Below are positions 49,298 through 62,622 of a stretch of 64,000 nt of DNA, one piece after another; within the stretch, counting starts at the first letter, position 1; every line of letters begins with the position of its first letter. Location: NCBI GenBank assembly GCA_001910725.1, contig MJGA01000003.1, positions 558,001 to 622,000 on the forward strand, in the 5' to 3' direction. The position numbers were made by a program, and so were the translations under genes. Source of the DNA: Phanerodontia chrysosporium (Eukaryota > Basidiomycota > Agaricomycetes > Polyporales > Phanerochaetaceae). Below the pieces are notes generated by a model that saw nothing but the letters and a program-made list of their open reading frames with translations, searched no databases and was not told the origin of the DNA.

Positions 49298-49564
49298 CGT
49301 GGTCGATGGTCAAGCGAGGCACGCCACAAGCGCCAGACGTGCCCGTACGCGTTGGCGCCGCGATTTCGTTTGCGTTGAACGACCACCACCCGCCCAGACC
49401 TTGTCCCCCTTGCTCCCTGGGCTTTCCCCAAACCTCGTATCCCGTTCTGCGAGTCTACTGTACTCATCTAGGAAGCTGCTCTGGGCGACATATCTTCGGC
49501 AGTGACTACTCGCCTGCAGGCTTCACCCAAATTACGATTGCACGAGGTTCAATAGCCTACAGAC

Positions 49565-52500
49565 ATGGCTTCCTTCGAAGATTACGATGAGTTCGGCAAC
49601 TACATCGGCGCAGATCTAGACTCGGACGACGAAGGAGAGATCTCTCAGCCGTACGCTGAGCAGCAGCGGGAGCCTTCCGCCCAACCACTCGAAGGGTTCG
49701 AGGATGAGCCTATGGAGGCCGTCGACGAGGGGGCGTTGATGCAGGTGGACGGTGCGTATTAGATAAATTTGCCACTCGTCTCTGATTGACAAAGGCACAA
49801 TCAGAGCCTGTTCACAATGCTGTCATATTGCACGAGGACAAGCAGTATTACCCTACTGCTCAACAAGTTTATGGCGAGGACGTCGAGACTTTGGTCCAGG
49901 AAGAAGATGCTCAGCCACTGTCTGAGCCCATCATTGCACCTATCAAGGTCCGCAAATGGACTGTGGAGGAGAAGGACATGCCAGAAACGCGGTTCGACAA
50001 AGGGTGTGTACAGAACGGTTAAGGTTTGAGGTTATGTGCTGAAGAGGCATGTAGTTTCCTCCTGCAAATGACCGGATTCACGGAGTTCGTGCGGAATGTG
50101 GCAGTCGTAGGCCATCTGCACCATGGCAAGACTGCCCTCATGGACATGCTTGTCTTCGAGACTCACAAGATGGACTGGGACTCCGACCACCAGGTACGTA
50201 CCCTATATGCCTCATTTGCACTGAAGACCGACCAGGGCTCCTAGACCCGGTACACGGATACCCACGTTTTGTCACGAGAACGTGGAATCTCCATCAAGTC
50301 GTCTCCAATGTCACTGGTTTTGCAGAACAGCTACGGGAAGTCGCACCTCATCCACCTCATCGACACTCCTGGACACGTGAACTTCGTCGATGAGGTTGCA
50401 TCGGCAATCCGGCTGGTAGACGGTGTTGTCTTGGTGGTTGACGTAGTTGAGGGGGTGAGTTTTAAGTTTCAGCTTCTCGAATCTAAACTCATGAGGTCCT
50501 GTCACAGGTTATGTGCAACACGGAAGCCATAATTCGCCATTGCTTGCAGGAGGGTGTCAAGATGACCCTGGTCATTAACAAGATTGACCGGCTTATTCTT
50601 GAATTGCGGATCAAGCCCGCCGATGCTTTCTACAAGATTAAGCACACACTCGAGGAAATTAACACCTTCATTAGGTGCGTCCTCCAAAGCCTCATTTTTG
50701 GGACGTTACTGACGTACCTGCATTAGCGGCATAAATCCTGATCCCGAGCTCCGTCTCAGTCCAGAGAATGGTAACGTCGCCTTTGCTAGCACCGACATGC
50801 ATTGGTGCTTCACCCTGCGTTCGTTCGCCCAGATGTATGCGGACACCTACGGTAATACAGACCATGGCAGTAGAGGTCATTGCGCTTATCCACATGCCTC
50901 AGGTTCTCTGGACGTTGACGCGTTCGCTGACCGCCTGTGGGGAGACATCTACTTCAACGCCGAGACCCGTAAGTTCACCCGCAAACAAGCGGATCCCGAG
51001 CAGAACCGAACATTTGTCCACTTCATTCTCGAACCGCTCTACAAACTCTACAGTCAAGTACTCAGCGAAGAGACCGATGGCCTGAAGCAGACGCTCGAGA
51101 GCCTTGGCATCCATCTCAAGCCAGTCCTGTACAAGATGGATGTTCGGCCATTGTTGAAGGTCGTGCTCGACCAGTTCTTCGGGCCGTCAAGGGGCTTGGT
51201 GGATATGATTGTGGAGCACATCCCATCGCCAGCCGTTGCTACTGCTGACAAGGTGAGTCGAAAGTGGCATAGCTGTCGCTGTTGCTGGTGGTAACATCGT
51301 GCATAGGTGCAAAGAACGTACACCGGTCCTATGAGTAGCGAACTCGCACAGGCCATGGAGAAGTGCGATCCCGAAGGACCGCTGATGATCAATATCACCA
51401 AGCTGTATCACACGACCGACGCCCAGTCGTTCAGGGCATTCGGTCGTGTCATCAGCGGTACCGTCAGGAAAGGCGTCGATGTCAAGGTCCTCGGCGAAGG
51501 TTATTCGCCAGAGGACGAGGAAGACATGGTCAAGGCTATCGTCGAGGACATCTGGATTCCCGAGGCACGGTACTTCATTCCCGCGCAAGAGGTTGTTGCC
51601 GGTAACCTGGTTCTGCTTGGTGGCGTCGACGCGTCGATCTCGAAGACGGCAACGATCGCAGGGACAAACCTCGAGGACGACCTGCACATCTTCCGCCCGA
51701 TCAAGCACATGACTCAGTCTGTACTGAAGATCGCCATCGAGCCCATCGCGCCATCGGAGCTGCCCAAAATGCTGTCGGGTCTCCGGAGCGTCAACAAATC
51801 ATACCCTCTGGTCGCGACCAAGGTCGAGGAAAGTGGTGAGCACGTGTTGATAGGTACCGGAGAGCTGTACCTCGACTGCGTCATGCACGACCTGCGGCGA
51901 CTGTTCTCGGAGATCGAGATCAAGGTCTCGGATCCAGTTACCAAGTTCTGCGAGACCGTGCTCGAGACCAGCGCTCTCAAGTGCTATGCGGACACGCCTA
52001 ACAAAAAGTGAGCTATAGAGTCCTTCACACGTTTGCGTCTTTACTGAAGGATGCTACCTAAGGAACCGGATAACGATGATCGCCGAGCCACTGGAACGTG
52101 GCATTGCAGAGGATATCGAGAACGGCCGGGTCACCATGCGCATGACTCCGAAAGAGCGGGGCAAGTTCTTTGAGGAGAAGTACCAGTGGGACCTGCTCGC
52201 GTCGCGGTCTATTTGGGCATTCGGTCCTGACGACAGCGGCCCCAATATTTTGCTCGACGATACGCTGCCGTCGCAGGTCGACAAGAAGTTGCTCGGCACT
52301 GTCAAGCAGCACATCACGCAGGCTTCCAGTGGGGTGCACGTGAAGGTCCTCTTTGCGACGAGCGTAAGCATGACTCTTCATCCGAGGCTCTCCCGTGACC
52401 GTGACTGACGCGCCGCCAGCCATGCGGAACGTCAAATTCCGAATCTTGGACGCGAGTCTCGCACAGGAGCCAATTTTCCGAGGCGGTGGACAGATCGTGC

Positions 52501-53166
52501 CCACGGCACGCCGCGTTTGCTACTCGTCGTTCCTCATGGTGCGTTGGAAAATTCTCACAGCTCTTACACACGCCCTGAGCAGCGCGTTCGTAGGCAACGC
52601 CGCGTCTAATGGAGCCGGTGTACTTTGTGGAAGTGCAAGCGCCGGCCGACTGCATCTCCGCGGTTTACACCGTGTTGGCACGCCGCCGTGGTCACGTCAC
52701 GCAAGATATCCCGAAGGCGGGCTCGCCGCTGTACACCGTCAAGGCTCTGATTCCAGTCATTGACGCGAACGGGTTCGAGACCGACCTGCGGACGGCAACG
52801 CAGGGTCAGGCGTTCTGCTTGCAGGTGTTCGACCATTGGTCGATTGTACCCGGTACGACTTCGCTGCTTGAGATCTGTGCACCGGATCTGATAGTGACTG
52901 ACGTCTTTCGTGCAGGTGATCCCACCGACACGAGCATCAAGCTTCGTCCGCTCGAGCCTGCGTCCGGCCAGGCATTGGCACGAGACCTCGTGCTCAAGAC
53001 GAGGAGACGAAAGGGCCTGGGCGACCAGATTGCCGTGTCAAAATATCTGGACGATGAGTTTGTGGTGAGTAGCGGCCGTTGCTTGACCGCCGCGCTTTGA
53101 CACTGACTGGATCGGGTCGTGCAGCTCGCATTGTCTGCATCTGGACACGCGGATCTATTAGGCTGA
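49565..53166 (+). CDS. SNU114: U5 snRNP GTPase Snu114 (EFTUD2)
   Basis: Snu114 is an EF-2-like GTPase that works with Prp8 and Brr2 in spliceosome activation and disassembly. The start at 49565 opens [20 protein letters not shown], followed by a long acidic N-domain. GTPase motifs are GHLHHGKT (G1), RGISIKSSP (switch), DTPGHVNF (G3) and NKIDRL (G4). EF-2-like domains follow, including [46 protein letters not shown]-type domain IV/V sequence ([18 protein letters not shown]) and [13 protein letters not shown] [11 protein letters not shown]. It ends [12 protein letters not shown] with TGA at 53164-53166. A frame break lies at about 52321: the family reading [14 protein letters not shown] needs one more G in a GG run. 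Otherwise about 980 residues are intact. The first intron junction after LMQ uses a weaker donor. Confidence 0.93.
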
Positions 53167-53465
53167 AAAGTAGAGTCGGCGATGTGTCCCCTTGCTGTGT
53201 ATCAAAACATATTTCCGCTGTAAAACAGTAGCGAGTGCTTTGCGACAGGACGGCAGTGAGAACGGCCTCGGAGAGTTGAGCGCGTGTGCGTGGGAATTGT
53301 CGTGGAATGACGTGGAAAGTGTTGTCTACGTGGCAGTCACACTCGCGTACATTTAGAGTCCACCGCGAGCGCCCCCGCAGACACAGACACTCCTCCTTCT
53401 CTTTCTCTTCCCATTTCTCTCTCTCTCCCTCATCCCTCTCCCGTCACCGGTCCTTCGTATACACC
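53167..53465 (+). promoter_or_regulatory. calnexin promoter with ACGTGG sites and a CT tract
   Basis: Upstream of calnexin, TGACGTGGA lies at 53308-53316 and TACGTGGCA at 53327-53335, about 130-160 bases before the ATG. TGACGTGG is the classic UPR element bound by Hac1/XBP1/ATF6-type bZIP factors, and calnexin is an established UPR target. A pyrimidine tract (53388-53450), common just before fungal start sites, follows. The function of the sites is inferred. Confidence 0.45.
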
Positions 53466-55459
53466 ATGCGAAGCGTAGCGCTCTCTGCCACCACCCTCCT
53501 CGTCGTCGCCGCGTGCAGCGCGTCCGCGGAAGACGCCAAGCCTGTCTTCAAGGCAAGTCCACCAATGACCGCGCGAGTTGTTGTTGGACTACGTGCTTAA
53601 CTCGACCCGGCTTCCGTTCACAGGCTACAGAGATCAAGGCGCCGTTCCTCGAGCAATTCACCGACGACTGGTCCGAACGCTGGACGCCCTCCGAGGCGAC
53701 CAAGAAGACTCCCGTCGGCGGCGAGACCTTCAGCTACGTCGGCAAGTGGTCGGTCGAGGAGCCCGAGGATGTCCTCATTGAGGGTGACAAGGGCCTCGTC
53801 GCCAAGACCAAGGCCGCACACCACGCCATTTCCGCCCGTTTGAGAGCACGATCGACTTCTCGGACAAGCCCCTCGTCGTGCAGTACGAAGTCAAGTACCA
53901 GAAGGGCGGCAACTGCGGTGGTGGCTACCTCAAGCTTCTTGAGGACGGCTTCCAGACTGCTGGCAAGGAATTCTCAGACAAGACTCCATGGACCATCATG
54001 TTTGGTCCGGACTTGACTTGCCCTGGCACGAAGGTGCGCTTTGACACGCCTATGCGTGTCACACGCGCTTTGCTGACTGGCTTCGGATAGATCCACTTTA
54101 TCTTCCGTCACCAAAGCCCCGTTACCGGCGAGTTCGAGGAGAAGCACCTCAAGCTCCCGCCCAAGCCCGTGTTCGACAAGAACACCAACCTCTTCACCCT
54201 TATCCTTCAGTGAGTCTACGTGCCTGATGACGAATTGAACGTGTTTTGACACGTTGTTCAGCCCCAACAACACCTACGACGTGCGCTTCAACGGCGAGAG
54301 CCACAACACTGGCAGCCTCCTCGAGGACTTCGAGCCTCCAGTTAACCCTCCGAAGGAAATTGACGACCCGGAGGACAAGAAGCCCGAGGACTGGGTGGAC
54401 GCCAAGCGCATCCCCGACCCTGATGCCAGGAAGGTTTGTACAGCCGCTGTATGCGCTTTGTTCGAGTATTGACTTTGCGTTCGTAGCCTGATGACTGGGA
54501 TGAGGATGCTCCCTACGAGATCCCCGATGAGGACGCTGTGAAGCCTGAAGGCTGGCTCGATGACGAGCCAGAGTTCATCCCCGATCCCGGTAGGTCGAAA
54601 TCCTGAGAGTCTCGCAAGCAACCGCTGACTTACCATCGCAGACGCCGAGAAGCCCGAGGAGTGGGATGACGAGGAGGATGGTGACTGGATTGCGCCTACG
54701 ATCCGCAACCCCAAGTGTGACGAGGCTCCCGGATGCGGCGAGTGGAAGCGGCCGTTCAAGCCCAACCCCGCCTACAAGGGCAAGTGGTTCGCTCCCATGA
54801 TCGACAACCCTGCCTACATTGGCGAGTGGGCTCCTCGCAAGATCCCTAACCCCAACTACTTCGAGGACCTTTCCCCCGTCAAGAGCCTCAAGCCCATCGG
54901 TGGTGTTGGTATTGAGCTCTGGACGATGACTGAGGACATCCTCTTCGACAACATTTACATTGGTCACTCCGTTGAGGACGCTGCTGCGCTCGCCAAGGAC
55001 ACTTGGGAAGTCAAGCACGAGCTGGAGGAGGCTGCGAAGAAGAAGGCCGTTGCCGACGACGAGGATGAGGAGATTTCTGCTGTCTCGTTCAAGGAGGATC
55101 CTGTTGCTTTCCTTCGCACGAAGGTCTTCACCTTCATTGAGGCCGCCAAGGTCGACCCCGTCTTCGCTGTCAAGTCTCAGCCTGAGACCGCTGTTGGCCT
55201 TACTCTTGTCTTCACTACCTTTGTCGGTATGCTCAGCGTTCTCCTCGGCCTTATTGGTGGCCAGCAGAAGCCTATCACCAAGGTGTGTATTCTTATATAT
55301 TGCATGTTCGCCTTCTTCCTGACGAGGTTTCCATAGTCTGCGAAGAAGACCGACGCGCCATCACCAGATGACAAGGCCGCTAAGGCGAAGACTGACGCCG
55401 AGCCTGCGGCAGTGGCTGGCGGTGAGAAGACTGACACACCGGTGAAGAAGAGGAAGTAG
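53466..55459 (+). CDS. calnexin (ER lectin chaperone)
   Basis: Calnexin is a type I ER membrane lectin that folds monoglucosylated glycoproteins. The start at 53466 opens with signal peptide [20 protein letters not shown]. The lectin domain shows [63 protein letters not shown] and [10 protein letters not shown]. The P-domain arm carries repeats such as [50 protein letters not shown] and [16 protein letters not shown], then [17 protein letters not shown]. The membrane segment [18 protein letters not shown] is followed by a Lys-rich cytosolic tail ending PVKKRK with TAG at 55457-55459. At about 53835-53837 the frame breaks: HHAIS must continue [16 protein letters not shown], which needs one more C in a CCC run. 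A sequence error is likely, because the rest of the gene is pristine. Confidence 0.93.
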
Positions 55460-55657
55460 ATTGTAGCATTGCAAAAAGGATACCACCTTGCACTCGGACG
55501 TCTCTTACTAGTAGTTTCATATTTGTCGTGTTGCTGTTTTCTCATTGCTTTGCTCCTGGAATTTATAAGTATTGACGGGTTTGAGGGAAACCTGAACTTC
55601 GAGAGCGTGCAATGATGAAGTATGCATGACAGTCTACTACAGCGGTATGTTGGTTTT

Positions 55658-58600
55658 CTAGAAATACAAGCTTGCGGCGAATACGACTGTTCGCAATGTC
55701 AGCAACTGCATCACAGCGGTCTGGCGGTACGCACTGTCTCGCTTGATCTTGAGTTGAGCCTCCTCCATCTTCTTGAACAGCTCTGCGTCTCCGATGACGC
55801 GAGCTGCATCGCGGACTTCGCGGCAAGTCTCGTCCAGCCTCGTGATGCATCGAACTATAGTACCTTCTGCAACATCAGTGAGTTCTGTGATTTGCTCGAA
55901 TGGCTGGAACGCGACGAGGGTCAGCTCGTATCTCAACATGCTAATTCTTGGGTGAACAGACGAACCATGCCCTTCGCCCACTCGTACACGACCTCGACGA
56001 GACCGAACTTGAGCTGGCGGAACTCCTCGCCGGGGACCTTGTGCGCGTCCTGCACGCGCCCGACGCGCTCCGCAATCGCGACGATCGCGTCGAGGCCCTC
56101 CTTGAGCTTCGGCGGGATGACAGGCTCGACCTCGGTCTTCTCCTGGAAGACGAAGCACGAGAGGAGCGCGACGACCTCCTCGGGGTCGTACGCCGCGAGC
56201 GTGTTCTCGAGGATGAGCTCGGTGAGGACGAGCTCGTTCGCGGAGTTGATCTCGCACGCGACGCGGCCCTTGAGGAGCACCGTCGAGTTCTGGTCGATGA
56301 ACTTGAGCTCCTTGAGCACGTCGACGCGCTGCTCGTAGTCCGGGATCAGCTCGAGGTTCTGGTCCGAGATCGCCATCTTGAGCCATGCGATGTTCTCCCG
56401 GAGCACTTTCTCGCCGTGCAAAATTTGGTACTGTTTCGCATGTCAGAATGTCTAGACATCCCGCAAACCGAAGGAATACGCACATGGTGCTCAAAGGTAG
56501 GGCACTCCCTGCACGTGTATCCGGGCAACCGCTTCAGCAGCTCGTCCCGAGAGCGCACCATCTCCTGGAACTCCAGCGCCTTCAGCCGCGCCTTCCAGTC
56601 GACCTCGGGTATGCCGGTGCCAGCAGCGACCCACTCGTGCACCACACTGAGCAAGGCGTCGCGCGCCTCGTTCATCTTCGTGATACGATGCACGTTTATG
56701 ATCTGCTCGAGGTCAATCTTCACGATCCGATCGGCGACGAGCGCAATGCTGGTAAGCGGCACCGCTCGGTATTCGTATGTGGGCTCGTCCACGATCATCG
56801 ACTCCGCTCTTGGAGGCCAGGTGGGAGGTATTGCTTGGGCATCAATGTCTGCATAGACTGTCATTAGCCTGTACTTCCGACGCTGTGCGATCGTAGACAA
56901 ACCCTTCTTCCCAGATTTCGTCTCTGGGCTCACAACAGCTAGGACGTCGTACGTCTTCACCTTCTCTGCTCCGCTGGAAGAGGCTGCAGGAGCTGGAGAC
57001 GGCCGAAGAACAACAGCGATATTACACCTGAAATGCTACTCTCGAGTTGGCCAATGCAGATTAGACGTGAGACATAGGCATACCCCATCAACGAGCACGA
57101 CAACACGCCCTGGCTGCAGGAGTTGTTTCGACCCCTTATGCCGGTGGTTGTCGTCTGTGCTGAGCAAACGAAAGTTATAGTTGATGACATCAGCAGTGTC
57201 GTCGTAGAGCTTCTCGATGTCTGGTAGGCAAATGTCGCACTCCAGCTTGGGCAATGTCGACAGTTTCTTCTCGCTCTATTGGATTGGCTGTAAGCCTTAT
57301 GTATATTATCGCAGCGCATTTGCTGACCTCGATGACTTGCTTCTGTTGATCAGGAAGCAATCGCTGCGACGCGTTCTCAGAGAAACTCCGTTTTATCATC
57401 TCCTCGACTCGCAAGGCCTCGACTCGAAGCAGGTTTAGTATCATGTTATACGTGAGGCGGAATTGCGATTGCAGCCTCGACGGAGTACCAAGAATCATGG
57501 TACTCAAGGTTGTTTGCTATAGATAAAAAGTCATGTCAATGCGAAAATCAGGGCTGGTTGTAACATGTCTCACCTCAGGAAGCTCATCGTTAGCCACAAT
57601 CACGACTGTGCCGGTGGCATCCAGACCGCGACGGCCTGCGCGGCCCGCCATTTGGGTGTACTCGCCAGGCAGGATGTCCCGGAAGCTTCTACCATCGTGC
57701 TTTCTTATGTGCGAGAACACAACCGACTTGGCTGGCATGTTAACACCCTAGAGACAATCGTGAGCTTCCCAACCTTCCACAAAGACATGTTGTACCGACC
57801 ATAGCAAACGTTTCGGTTGCGAACAACACCTTCACAAGACCACGAGCGAATAGCAGCTCCACCACTTCCTTCACAATTGGAAGGAGACCTCCATGGTGCA
57901 CTCCTATGCCACGCGACAGCAGGTCGCGCATACGCCGAATTTGTGGCAGCCGCCTATCCGCATCTGTAAAGCGGCTCTATCAATACTGCCAGCAGAAAGT
58001 CGGGGCCACTCACCTTTCAGCCGTGACAGCGCCTTCTCAATCGCGACATGCACCTCGCTCTTCTCCACCGAGGTCGACAAGTCCAGGTTCGTCAGCGTGC
58101 CCGCATTCTCCTCGCACCGCTTCTTCGAGAACGTGAACACGACGACGGGAAGGAGCGCCTTCTTCTTCAAGTTCCCGATCAGGTGCACGTACAGGTTCTT
58201 GTCCGGCTGGTGGAACGTCCGCCCGCCGCCCGTCGGGCCCCGTGCAACAGGCGCCGCGCCGCGTGCAGGCGTCCCTCCGCGCTGACCTCCGCGTCCCGCA
58301 GGCCCGCCGCGCCCGCCGCGCGCGGGAGCTGCTGCGCGTGCACCCATCCGCTGCACGGGCGGGAGCCCTGCGGCCTCGCGCTCCTTATCCTGCTTGCGCC
58401 GAAGCGCCTCGCCCGCGGCCTTGTAGCCCTCGGTGAGGAAGTTGCGATTGGCGTCGACGATCTTGTGGAAGTCTCGACCAGCGTAGAGGAAGTGCTCGAG
58501 CGGAACGGGGCGCTTTGCGGTCGAGATGACGTAGATGTCTTTCTTCTTGGTGCGTCTACAGACAATGATTAGCGCGGTGCGGTGAGGTGGAGGGCGATTA

Positions 58601-60314
58601 CCACGTACCCTACCCAGTCCGCGAACTCCTTGGTGTTAGGGACTGTCGCAGAGAGCAAAATGATGTTGACATGTTCCGGCAACATAATGATAACCTCTTC
58701 CCATACCACACCTCGCTGTCGGAAATCTGAGCCAATGGACGACGCGAGTGTAAAAATGTTGTTCATACCTCCGCATCGTTAACATAGTGCACTTCGTCAA
58801 AAATCACGAATTCGACGTCCCGAATCAGGTCAGCACCCTTGTAAAGCATACTTCGCAGAATTTCGGTGGTCATGATGAGACAATTAGCCTCGGGGTTGAT
58901 CTGAACGTCTCCAGTGAGAATCCCGACGTTTGCTGTACCGAAAGTCTGTTTGAAGTCGCGGTACTTCTGATTCGACAGCGCTTTGATGGGCGACGTGTAA
59001 ATGGCGCTTTACCGGATGTCAGACTAAGCGTCGTTGAGGATCTTTTTACCTACCGTGTCATATGCTTTGCTGCCAAAGCGATGGCATACTCTGCAACCAC
59101 AGTCTTGCCCGCAGACGTGTGGGCAGCAACAAATACCGAGTCACCCATCTCCAGATGGTAGACAGCCTCCTTCTGGAAGGTGTCGAGCTCGAAGGGATAC
59201 TGTAGACCATACGTGTCACCATTGCAGGCAACAAACGTGAATGCAGCATACCTTGTGGGCCATATCTGGAACAAGCTCATGGAAGTTCTTCATAGGCTTG
59301 TTGATGTCAACCACATGAGCCCAGTCGCGCTTCTCGATCTTGCGCCGCAATGGGCGAGCGGTTGTGGTGACAGGCTTCAAATGAGCTCTCTGACAGATGA
59401 TGTATTAATTTACCGTCTAGTAGAAACTCGATGTCAGATCCTACTGTGGCAGGTAAAAGGTCATCGATCTCCGTGGCACCAATCTGCTCTTGAATGGCGG
59501 CTTGCGCTTCATCCTCTGGATGGTACGCGTCGCCGTTCTACAACGCTATGTCAGCCAGTGTAAATAGCACAGATAGAAGCAATATGAGAACCTCTAGATG
59601 CTCCTTCGGGTGTACGTTGATATCAGCTAGTTCTTCGTCCTCGACGTCATCAGTGTCACCAGGTAATCGCAATCCTCTGCTAAAGCCAGGCGGTATTCTC
59701 TTGAGTCCTTGGCATTCTCATCCAGGTCATTGATCAATAGTGCGTCTTTCTTGACCTCTTCGAGCCCTCCAGGCCAGAATGGTACGAAGCCGGTCTTGCC
59801 TCGGACAAAGTTATTGCTGGGCGCTGGAGCGCGATCCAGCGAGGTCGACGTCAACCCCGAGGCGACTGGGGGATTACGAATCTAGGATCTGGTAAGCGCC
59901 AAAGACTTTGGTGGTTGATCATGACTACAAACCTCGGTGTATCCTGTGACTTTTCCGTGGAGTCCTGATCGCACGAACGAAAGGCTGGTAGGAGGAGGCG
60001 ATGGCTCGTATGTAAGCAAAGAGGGAATGTCTAGCTTCTCCTCCCAGTGCCTGTAAAGCAAAGCATAAGCTGTCGCAGTTTGTCCATAATTTATGCACCT
60101 ACACCTGATAGGTTGGTAGCCAGTGTTCTGGAAATTTATCCTGAGGCAGGAGCAATTTCTCCTCGATTTCGCGATGGACCTCCTCTCGCGAAGGCGGGCC
60201 TGCGAGACCAAGCTCGTTTAGCAGTTCGTCTGCATGTTGTGAGCTTGGGTGGAGGAGGCTGTCGAGGATGCGGTGGTGGGTGTCGGCGTCCATGGCGGTC
60301 TGGCGAGATGACAT
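55658..60314 (-). CDS. SKI2: Ski2 DExH-box RNA helicase (Ski complex)
   Basis: Ski2 is the helicase of the cytoplasmic Ski complex that feeds mRNA to the exosome in 3'-5' decay. The start at 60314 opens [20 protein letters not shown]; the second Met at 60293 has a stronger context and may be used. The helicase core has [15 protein letters not shown], Walker [35 protein letters not shown] in [20 protein letters not shown] and [12 protein letters not shown]. An Arg/Gly-rich linker ([17 protein letters not shown] and onward) lies between the RecA domains. The arch and helical-bundle region follows, ending [13 protein letters not shown] with stop at 55660-55658. About 15-20 introns occur. VFAASLYF is the typical end of Ski2/Mtr4 proteins; the Ski2-type N-terminus and linker separate it from Mtr4. 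It diverges from methylisocitrate lyase across 227 bases. Confidence 0.92.
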
Positions 60315-60541
60315 AGACGCGTGTGGCAAGGAAAGCAGCCGGGAGACGCCGTGATCGCTGCGCCACAATGCTGATGGGGCCTCCGCATTTGGACACCGCC
60401 GCCTTGAGCGTGATTTCCCCGCCTTTTCGGACTCGTCGGCTTTCTCACAGACGCCCGCCCGCGACCTCTGCGCCCTACCGGTCACATTAAAAGCTGGCAC
60501 TCGCTAGTTCGCTCGCGCTGACCAACGCACCCACTTTCACC

Positions 60542-62622
60542 ATGTCCTCCTCGCTGTTGAGATCAGCACGCTCGCACCTCTTCCTCCCTGCCACACGGGC
60601 GTTCGGCACTCTGCCAGCTCTGCCGTTGTCGCCGCCATCCCCAGCTGACGAAGAGTCTCAATTCAGAGCGCGGGTGCAGCAAACACAAGCGTTCTTTGAC
60701 CTACCCCGGTTTGCCAACCTCAAGCGACCATACAGCGCCGAGGCAGTCACGTCGAAGCAAGGCTCCTTGCCAGTACTGCCATTGCCCTCCGCACTGCTGG
60801 CGGACAAGCTATGGCGGCTCTTCGAGGAGCGTGCCAAGGAGGGGAAGCCAGTGCACACTATGGGAGCCATTGACCCTGCCCAGATGACACAGATGGCCCC
60901 TCACCAAGAGGTTGTCTACGTTAGCGGATGGGCATGCTCCAGTCTCCTGACCACTGCGAGCAACGAGGTCGGTCCGGACATCGGGTGCGTCGGCTTACTG
61001 CTCTTCGGAGATATGAATCTGATGGCATATCTTAGAGATTACCCATACACGACTGTGCCCAACCAAGTCCAGCGCATCCATCGCGCTCAGCAACTCCATG
61101 ACAAAAAGCACTACGACGAGCGGTGGTCCTTGTCACCGGAGGCCCGTGCAAAGACACCATATGTGGATTACCTTCGACCTATAATTGCAGACGCGGACAT
61201 GGGGTAAGTCACGTTTATACGAGAGTGAAACCTATTCTAACGAACCGTGCAGACATGGCGGTCCCTCCACAGTCATGAAGCTGGCGAAGCTGTTCGCCGA
61301 GTCGGTGCGCTTGAAATACGCGTCTTAAGAACGTTTGTCCCTGACCTCTCATCCAGGGTGCAGCAGGCATCCACCTTGAAGACCAGCTCGTTGGCGGCAA
61401 GAAGTGTGGACATCTTGCTGGCAAGGTCCTTGTTCCCGCGTCGACACACGCCTCGAGGCTCATCGCGGCGCGCTTCCAATTGGATATGATGTACAACCCG
61501 ATGGTACTCATTGCACGGACGGACGCCGAGTCTGGAAAACTCATTTCGAGCACCGTGGATGTTCTGGACCACGAGTACATCAAGTGCGTGGGTTCGCGAG
61601 ATACATGTCCAGTTGCTAACCTTGCTCTTCCGCAGGGGAACGACTGTACCTGGAAAGGGCCTCGCAGAGGTCATCCAGGAGGCCGAGGCTCGTGGTGCCA
61701 CTGGCGCAGAGGTCGACAAGATCGAGAAGGAATGGCTCGAGCAGCACCCTCTGTGTACTTTCAACCAAGGTTTGTCCACGATCATGCCTATTCGCGGGAA
61801 TCTCCTAATTTTGTACCGCAGCCGTGGAGCAGGCTATCGCGAAGTCGTCCCAGATCAGCGCGGCAGCCAAGGAATCGGCGTTGAAGCACTACCTCGAGGC
61901 CGTTAACGGCAAGTCGAATACCGAAGCGCGCGACATCGCGGCCGACATCCTCGGCGAACGCATCCGCTGGGACTGGGACTGTGAGTCATCCTTTACTTTG
62001 CTCTCCTACCCCTTTTACTCACCCTGTACTTAGCCCCGAAGACGCGCGAGGGCTACTACCACTACACAGGCGGCGTCGAGGCCGCCATCAAGCGCTCCCT
62101 GAGCTTCGCGCCGTACGCAGACATGGTCTGGCTCGAGACGAAGCTGCCGGACCTCGCGCAGGCGCGCTACTTTGCGCGCAAGATCCGCGCGGTGCGCCCG
62201 AACACGTGGTTCGTGTACAACCTCAGCCCGAGCTTCAACTGGGCCGCGCAGGGCTTCTCGGACGCGGACCTCAAGAACTTTGTCTGGGAGCTCGCGAAGG
62301 AAGGGTGAGTCCGCGTGTCTTTGCATGCGAAGAGTACCGTTCGCTGAGCGGGCCATGGTAGATTCGTGCTCCAACTCATCTCCCTCGCGGGCCTGCACCT
62401 CAACGCGGCCGCGACCTGCGAGCTCGCGTCCCGCTTCAAGACGACGGCATGCTCGCGTACGTTGACCTCGTGCAAAAGAAGGAGAAGGCCCTTGGCTGCG
62501 ACGTCCTGACGCACCAGAAATGGTCCGGCGCGAACTACATCGACCGCATCCTGAACACCGTGTCCGCAGGCTCGTCGAGCACGTCTGCAATTCGCAAGGA
62601 CTCCACCGAGCACCAATTTTAA
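60542..62622 (+). CDS. mitochondrial 2-methylisocitrate lyase (isocitrate lyase family)
   Basis: This enzyme splits 2-methylisocitrate into pyruvate and succinate in the methylcitrate cycle, which detoxifies propionyl-CoA. The start at 60542 opens [19 protein letters not shown], an Arg/Ser-rich mitochondrial presequence. Family motifs are [50 protein letters not shown] with the catalytic Cys near residue 240, [21 protein letters not shown] and [11 protein letters not shown]. It ends KDSTEHQF with TAA at 62620-62622. The presequence and the [15 protein letters not shown] segment favour methylisocitrate lyase over glyoxylate-cycle isocitrate lyase; this is inference. About eight introns occur, one (60985-61035) of 51 nt without stops. 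The frame breaks at about 62443: RFKT must continue [11 protein letters not shown], which needs one more base. Confidence 0.88.

Noticed and set aside
55948..56856. 302-codon open frame on the + strand
   Set aside because: It lies antisense to clear Ski2 C-terminal exons and its Leu/Asp/Arg-rich reading is the complement of those codons; no domain.
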